Source of the DNA: Candidatus Gastranaerophilales bacterium
Lineage (GTDB): Bacteria; Cyanobacteriota; Vampirovibrionia; Gastranaerophilales; Gastranaerophilaceae
Assembly: GCA_944326525.1 (NCBI GenBank)
Contig: CALVEG010000006.1
Span: forward strand, 34,366-98,365
Direction of reading: 5' to 3'
DNA length: 64,000 bases
Both the position numbers and the translations under genes were made by a program. This document shows positions 61,601 to 64,000 of this stretch, piece by piece; position 1 is the stretch's first letter; each line of letters opens with the position of its first letter. The notes under the pieces are model-generated. The model did not search any database. It worked only from the letters and a program-made list of their open reading frames with translations, and was not told the DNA's origin.

Positions 61601-63879
61601 TATGTGAATTTATGGAGAAGAATATTGACATATTTCCCAAGGACATATTAGGTATAATTTCAGAAAATTTAAATGAATATAACAAAGAATTTGCAATAGA
61701 ATTGTTTACTAAAGAATATGCAAACATATCAGAAGCGGAAAAAGTCAATATTTTAAGATTAACAAACAATAAAAATTTGAATTTAATAACCCAACTATGC
61801 GATGATAAAGATACAATATATAAAGGTGAACAAATACAAAAAGTGGCATATCTGACAACATCTTATCCAGAAACATATAAATTAGCAGAAGCATTATACA
61901 CGGACAAAAGTGCAAAATGTCCCCCAGAACAAATTGGGGATATAATAGAAGCTGCAAAACTATTAAATAATGATATTAAAACAATACATTTAAGCAAAAA
62001 AATTAAAATATTTGAAACACTAAACAGCACTCCCAAAACAGTACTTGAATTATGTAAAAAAGTTAGCGGCATCGATTTAGAAAACAAACTAATCCAACTT
62101 ACAACAATCTTGGGCAAAAAGAAAGATACTGTTAAAATTTCAAAAGAACAGCAAAAACAATTTGTCACAAATATTCTGACAAACAATAATCCAATAAGTG
62201 AAAACGTATTAAGAAATTATGATTTCAAACAATACGGAAAAGAGGGATTACCGCTAAAATACACAAGAGCAGAATTTACAAAAAATATAGAAACAATAAT
62301 AAAAAATCTTTCCGAAAAAGAGCAATCAATAATACTGGAACATTTTGGTCTAGAAAGAGGCATTGCAGGATTTGACGGATTACCGAATAACAAACCTTTT
62401 GAAATGCAAGGAGCAAGTGAAGAATTAATAAATACAGCAGCAAAAGTTCAAAGTGAAATTGAAAACTTTACAACAAAAAATTCAATAAACACAGGAGATC
62501 CAGAAGTCGACACAATTCTAAACGGCTTAATATCAGGGCTTCCTGAATTCACCTCTATTGTAGGCAAGGAACAGCACGGAACACACGCCTATAGCGTAGA
62601 CATACACACGCTAAAAGTGCTTCAAAGTGCAATGAATAATCCACTATATGAAAAACTTAGCGATAAAGACAAAACCATATTAAAATTTGCAGCACTTTGT
62701 CATGACTTAGGCAAAAAAGGTGGCACAGTAGACAAAGGTCATGCAAGCGCTAGTGCAGAATACGTAATAGGTATACTGGATAAATTTAACTTTCCTCGCT
62801 CAATTTCAGATAGAATAATAGACATTGTTGACAACCATCACTGGTTTGAAGCATACAACACAGGAACAGCAAGCGCAGAAGATGTAGCCGTAAGATGTCG
62901 CAGACCGGAAGACTTCCTGATATATGAAATTTTAGCAAAAGCAGATTTTGAAAACGTAAATGATAATTTTCATCTTTTACATTCACAAGGAGTAGAAACC
63001 CAAAAAGAATTTGATGATTACATGGCACAAAAAATGGAAGCTATAGGCTTAGTTTTGGATAATATATATTCAAAAGCAAATTTAGTATTTGATACCAAAT
63101 TTATGCACAACGGCGCAAAATTTCCAACAGAATCCGCAAAAATTGGAAAAGAAACAGTAAATTTAAAAGTCCTAGACCTTAATAAGTTAAAAGACAATGC
63201 AAGTTTAGAAGAATACGGATTTGCAAAAGGCACTACCAAAAAGAATGCGCGCTTCCTAATCCATATGACAGCACCCGAAAATAGTTTTATGGAATCGGTA
63301 TACATTTTAACATCTAATTCCTTAAATCAAAGTGCTTGGTCAACATCCTTAATAAAAGCAGACAACAACAAAACGTACGGAGATAGAAAATTTGGCTTTA
63401 TATTTGATATAGACCTTGCAAACATTTCAGAAGCACATTATCTAAACACCAGTTCCGGCGGAAACAAAGATATTAATGTATTTAAAGACATCTTAATTAC
63501 AAAAGATAACGATGTCAGAACATATGTTAAAGATAATTTAATAAAAGATCTTTCATCAAAAGGGATTAAATTAAATGACAAAGAATACGCAATTTTAGCA
63601 AAATATTTAATGTCAAAAAAATATACAACCCAGATTACAAAGGATGTAAAAATAGGCGATAAAGTAATCAATGCAAAAGATTTAGTCGAATGTTTAGAAA
63701 AATCTCGAGACAAATTGTTTAAAGGTTTTGAACACAGCGAAATAGTACCAATAAATCCAAGAATACAAGGTTTAATAGCAAAAGTAAACAGCATTGAAGA
63801 ATGCCCTGAAGAATTTTTACGATTTGCAAAAGAACATAATTTACCAATAGTGTTAATGAAGGCAGCACAAAAAGAGTAG
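55630..63879 (+). CDS. Giant (2749-residue) protein with helical repeats and an HD phosphohydrolase domain
   Basis: One uninterrupted frame of 8250 bases. Residues 1-110 are polar. About 110-620 is a helical region with a hydrophobic Ala/Gly stretch (about 410-440). A Ser/Thr/Gln linker follows (about 660-820). About 830-2280 is a long solenoid of 35-45-residue helical units such as ELxxxGIxxxxIxxII. An HD domain follows, with His2319, His2358-Asp2359, Lys2362, His2371 and His2403-His2404, a full metal-binding set of the HD phosphohydrolase superfamily. The last 330 residues are an unassigned alpha/beta domain with RFLIHMT near its start. No signal peptide and no clear ribosome binding site. 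Probably an exported or cytosolic effector-like enzyme; substrate unknown. Confidence 0.75.
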   Translation: MSEYSVQQQKIISQYRQTNNLGYVISDDEVVSIMQKEMQQTGKVYPGFEHLASTSASSKAETNQSNPPSPMAPADNVFGTGFYQGDNKGITIERTNKNYVTVQPTLIQLFAMNFLKNIMLEGNAIVSERDKEAGVMSRFVNLWQENFNEEYSQSHVKKSLSKTQHDLQVMGKAAKGEPIGYNFLGVPIYQTFEEAFKSKRGVEFNPENIADCAEKSQTYAKVKTTVEMVNKTKAILATTTKGDVKSQMSPEESSKAIIQAFKLAGVTSTKEINKTLADINEKYKDHQDVLKYGGNFRINKNKQGEYVIYRTDKNGYPAEATNEELRLIANEMSQRLDRTLADAIGVEYSNSATPEEVVSLTEKKLKEYQDIYEKSFKKAYGSKDLKILSEEYVAKQQQGVANIEVGINILSTALMILPPAAVAARGTALGAKLGLASKASIGGKIVQGLETAQKVSTPLVMAAMTLRPTELLEQILSQNGMSAEEWKAWGIGVLQNSAYMATGMKVSQLAEQGAAIYKTKALVNTLKKAGKSTDEIIAMVKANPVKFPDDIVKSFKSIDKLAKALQVTSEVALDISSTYFLNMAMSNGDIQMQDWISSIAFAISGGVLQKQFAHLTTEAKVQYLCDAFKDYGVTAKDAKNILQTMDDISEGKIKSPSQSQKTNSVEDSSATTTQETNATTTTQADSKNSATPDDVVITDSRPSTPAQDAETSINKRLESANSREEFASLRDEIKNMPEGEDKKALQEEYLKKYNEWSQNPQRPDIKMEYIPEKNNTETSQTTNSQRQKAEPSSTKAQNEASNTRANAEEAKPSENIPAKEAQTEECISDFDAVMKFLDFSNEIDKDYEIEGIINACTLAPDKVSTRLIDEAIRLVKSSNKDFNEIAGIISNFKNKNKEIDTAKIEKFHELVNNGQTPNDAISVIIKSEDKKGNYREDYNKKLLTLKKQDNYSGTLLKTCEINGTISNEVWEKVLDLDALGYDNRTKSKIIETCLNKETIDANGFTKTTGFNNEIFSKIKELITKEKISANNAVEIMDACKKGNEISAEYYARALYLKDKINENAIKDFVTYDDKATSFMLEIKDKYKIEEHDLKYIIKSCHETTDGKNIFSDTLSSKVEELLTKHKIPASEISTILDSSKVDGKADEKLYTEILKMHEAGIYDIKAIVTASKIKDTAKNKTEINYDFIDKAIEWTQHGISENWIQNYIYAIRDKEIDITKEDYVLDLSKAGFPSKSIDVILSANLKKDTDFQTFTDKIIEMNELGIEKNAIIKIIESLQGNIANKENSYLSTENLEIAIEMYKSGIKHPENIILKTYNNKTAKESALQDAYQKIQEGISEDRVEILQNTINYHQKNEKIEKLSAEVAKALPAESKALNTIIDKMYEHEKLAPQIAEAIKAGADENHVIAVIDMFQSTPQNIEIQYAISTMQSKCLKAMQEKPEKAEAFTNILRYIEPVIGIRVQILDTCLAHPDNWMEIADATKVLISKNKELYTDSSKACNLISEFTKAEIPLEDNLRMVNLICEASQNPNTIYPPEFTQKIIDLYNSSKIDDATLNLINHLPKTNAKGVEILDTIVKLKEQKHLTDDNLNDQTLSKIIYNEKTNEYYDNYAEILDFYVENSEIINKQNTDSKGTKTLYNLIENYSSQIEGNSLDLQGLKAITKLAKETSINLNIIDGVIANGYAGKLAEFLDKFDLKTYKTEVLQILKLLENPFTHKYNSDILSPQLTKEKLNFILDLQKQLNEKDIKDKLILNNNFVKEVINEGKDVPEEAFNKLRFYIEAELSTIEKGEYLNPGAYLHIFETYKKSPDQIDKIESIIFDHEWHDWISPIEIMKKFSTDKEILPKQLELMNKLFEISGNSKDLSIQNLIISTLKPESPENIDAKLTFIAQNESKMKISNFQKIFNEDKTDYKILQLLSIIRNVRKDNIDIANTFINKTLTNKKFNGILLEYINDNNKKFINKILEENKIENSVTLSSLAQSTGASKEICEFMEKNIDIFPKDILGIISENLNEYNKEFAIELFTKEYANISEAEKVNILRLTNNKNLNLITQLCDDKDTIYKGEQIQKVAYLTTSYPETYKLAEALYTDKSAKCPPEQIGDIIEAAKLLNNDIKTIHLSKKIKIFETLNSTPKTVLELCKKVSGIDLENKLIQLTTILGKKKDTVKISKEQQKQFVTNILTNNNPISENVLRNYDFKQYGKEGLPLKYTRAEFTKNIETIIKNLSEKEQSIILEHFGLERGIAGFDGLPNNKPFEMQGASEELINTAAKVQSEIENFTTKNSINTGDPEVDTILNGLISGLPEFTSIVGKEQHGTHAYSVDIHTLKVLQSAMNNPLYEKLSDKDKTILKFAALCHDLGKKGGTVDKGHASASAEYVIGILDKFNFPRSISDRIIDIVDNHHWFEAYNTGTASAEDVAVRCRRPEDFLIYEILAKADFENVNDNFHLLHSQGVETQKEFDDYMAQKMEAIGLVLDNIYSKANLVFDTKFMHNGAKFPTESAKIGKETVNLKVLDLNKLKDNASLEEYGFAKGTTKKNARFLIHMTAPENSFMESVYILTSNSLNQSAWSTSLIKADNNKTYGDRKFGFIFDIDLANISEAHYLNTSSGGNKDINVFKDILITKDNDVRTYVKDNLIKDLSSKGIKLNDKEYAILAKYLMSKKYTTQITKDVKIGDKVINAKDLVECLEKSRDKLFKGFEHSEIVPINPRIQGLIAKVNSIEECPEEFLRFAKEHNLPIVLMKAAQKE

Positions 63880-64000
63880 CTAAAAGAAACAACCCGAGAT
63901 AAAAACCAGATTCAAAAAAACTACTCTTTAGAACTTTTGTATTTGATTGTGACTTATCCGATTTTGAACCGGAAACACATGTTTCTAAAAATGGGGCGCC
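63880..64000. other. Window edge, no gene assigned
   Basis: The last 121 bases have no terminator or start codon with a ribosome binding site that I can support. The minus strand stays open from the edge back into the giant gene (to about 63715), but its composition and antisense location do not convince me. Confidence 0.3.

Noticed and set aside
60500..61900. Antisense minus-strand frames inside the giant gene
   Set aside because: Many 60-130-codon frames arise there because the coding strand is A-rich; none has a ribosome binding site or recognisable protein.
63715..64000. Open minus-strand frame running in from the window edge
   Set aside because: It ends inside the giant gene on the opposite strand, has odd composition, and no start is visible. 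Without the sequence beyond 64000 it cannot be supported.

Overview
ORGANISM. AT-rich bacterial chromosome (about one third G+C by eye), standard genetic code (TAA, TAG and TGA all end real genes), densely packed genes and no mobile elements. Several genes point to a cyanobacterial lineage: a Tic20-like membrane protein, a CHASE2-adenylate cyclase, a CsaB pyruvyl transferase together with an SLH-domain protein, a Ski2/Mtr4-type helicase and an N-terminally extended RecG. There are no photosynthesis genes, and the window holds central glycolytic and Entner-Doudoroff-type enzymes plus many unique low-complexity or glycine-zipper proteins. My best inference is a non-photosynthetic cyanobacterial relative (Vampirovibrionia/Melainabacteria, probably Gastranaerophilales). 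This rests on gene content and recollection, not on a phylogeny.

LAYOUT. 1-2300: end of the ribosomal spc operon (rpsE, rpmD, rplO, secY). 2400-8120: PilZ protein, PLP decarboxylase-fold enzyme, two hypotheticals, patatin lipase, tRNA-Leu. 8250-13700: EF-hand protein; convergent operon eda-kdgK-csaB; CHASE2-adenylate cyclase. 13700-20820: recG; a tandem pair sharing a TTVNNFGG motif; rpiB-rsfS; TPR-Tic20-small membrane protein. 20900-28420: phosphodiester glycosidase, small membrane protein plus Ski2-like helicase, serS, NAD-isocitrate dehydrogenase with a small Cys protein. 28560-31390: tandem paralogous glycine-zipper proteins. 31740-36620: uridine kinase, secreted Cys-rich peptide, SLH protein, pyruvate kinase, small protein. 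36710-39300 (minus): TPR lipoprotein-lgt-MFS. 39480-46490: eight-gene operon (solitary ClpX-type zinc finger, unknown, ruvX, DUF1292, AAA-less triple Clp_N protein, tilS, hpt, histidine kinase). 46560-55510: membrane protein, uvrB, hypothetical, CpaE plus a degenerate CpaF-like protein, TPR, HAD, DEDDh exonuclease, hypothetical. 55630-63880: a 2749-residue protein with an HD phosphohydrolase domain near its C-terminus.

MOST INTERESTING. (1) Five genes (starts 6761, 13715, 19009, 28419 minus, 52978) have a -10 box ending exactly six bases before ATG and no Shine-Dalgarno, so their mRNAs are predicted to be leaderless. (2) Three transcription units encoding unknown surface-like or membrane-like proteins (16279, 28564, 29601; more weakly 8252) share GCAATW-N17-TTTATATA with identical spacing, a candidate regulon. 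(3) A CpaF-like protein has lost its P-loop but sits directly behind an intact CpaE. (4) One operon carries both a ClpX zinc-binding domain and three Clp_N domains, each without an ATPase. (5) The giant HD-domain protein.
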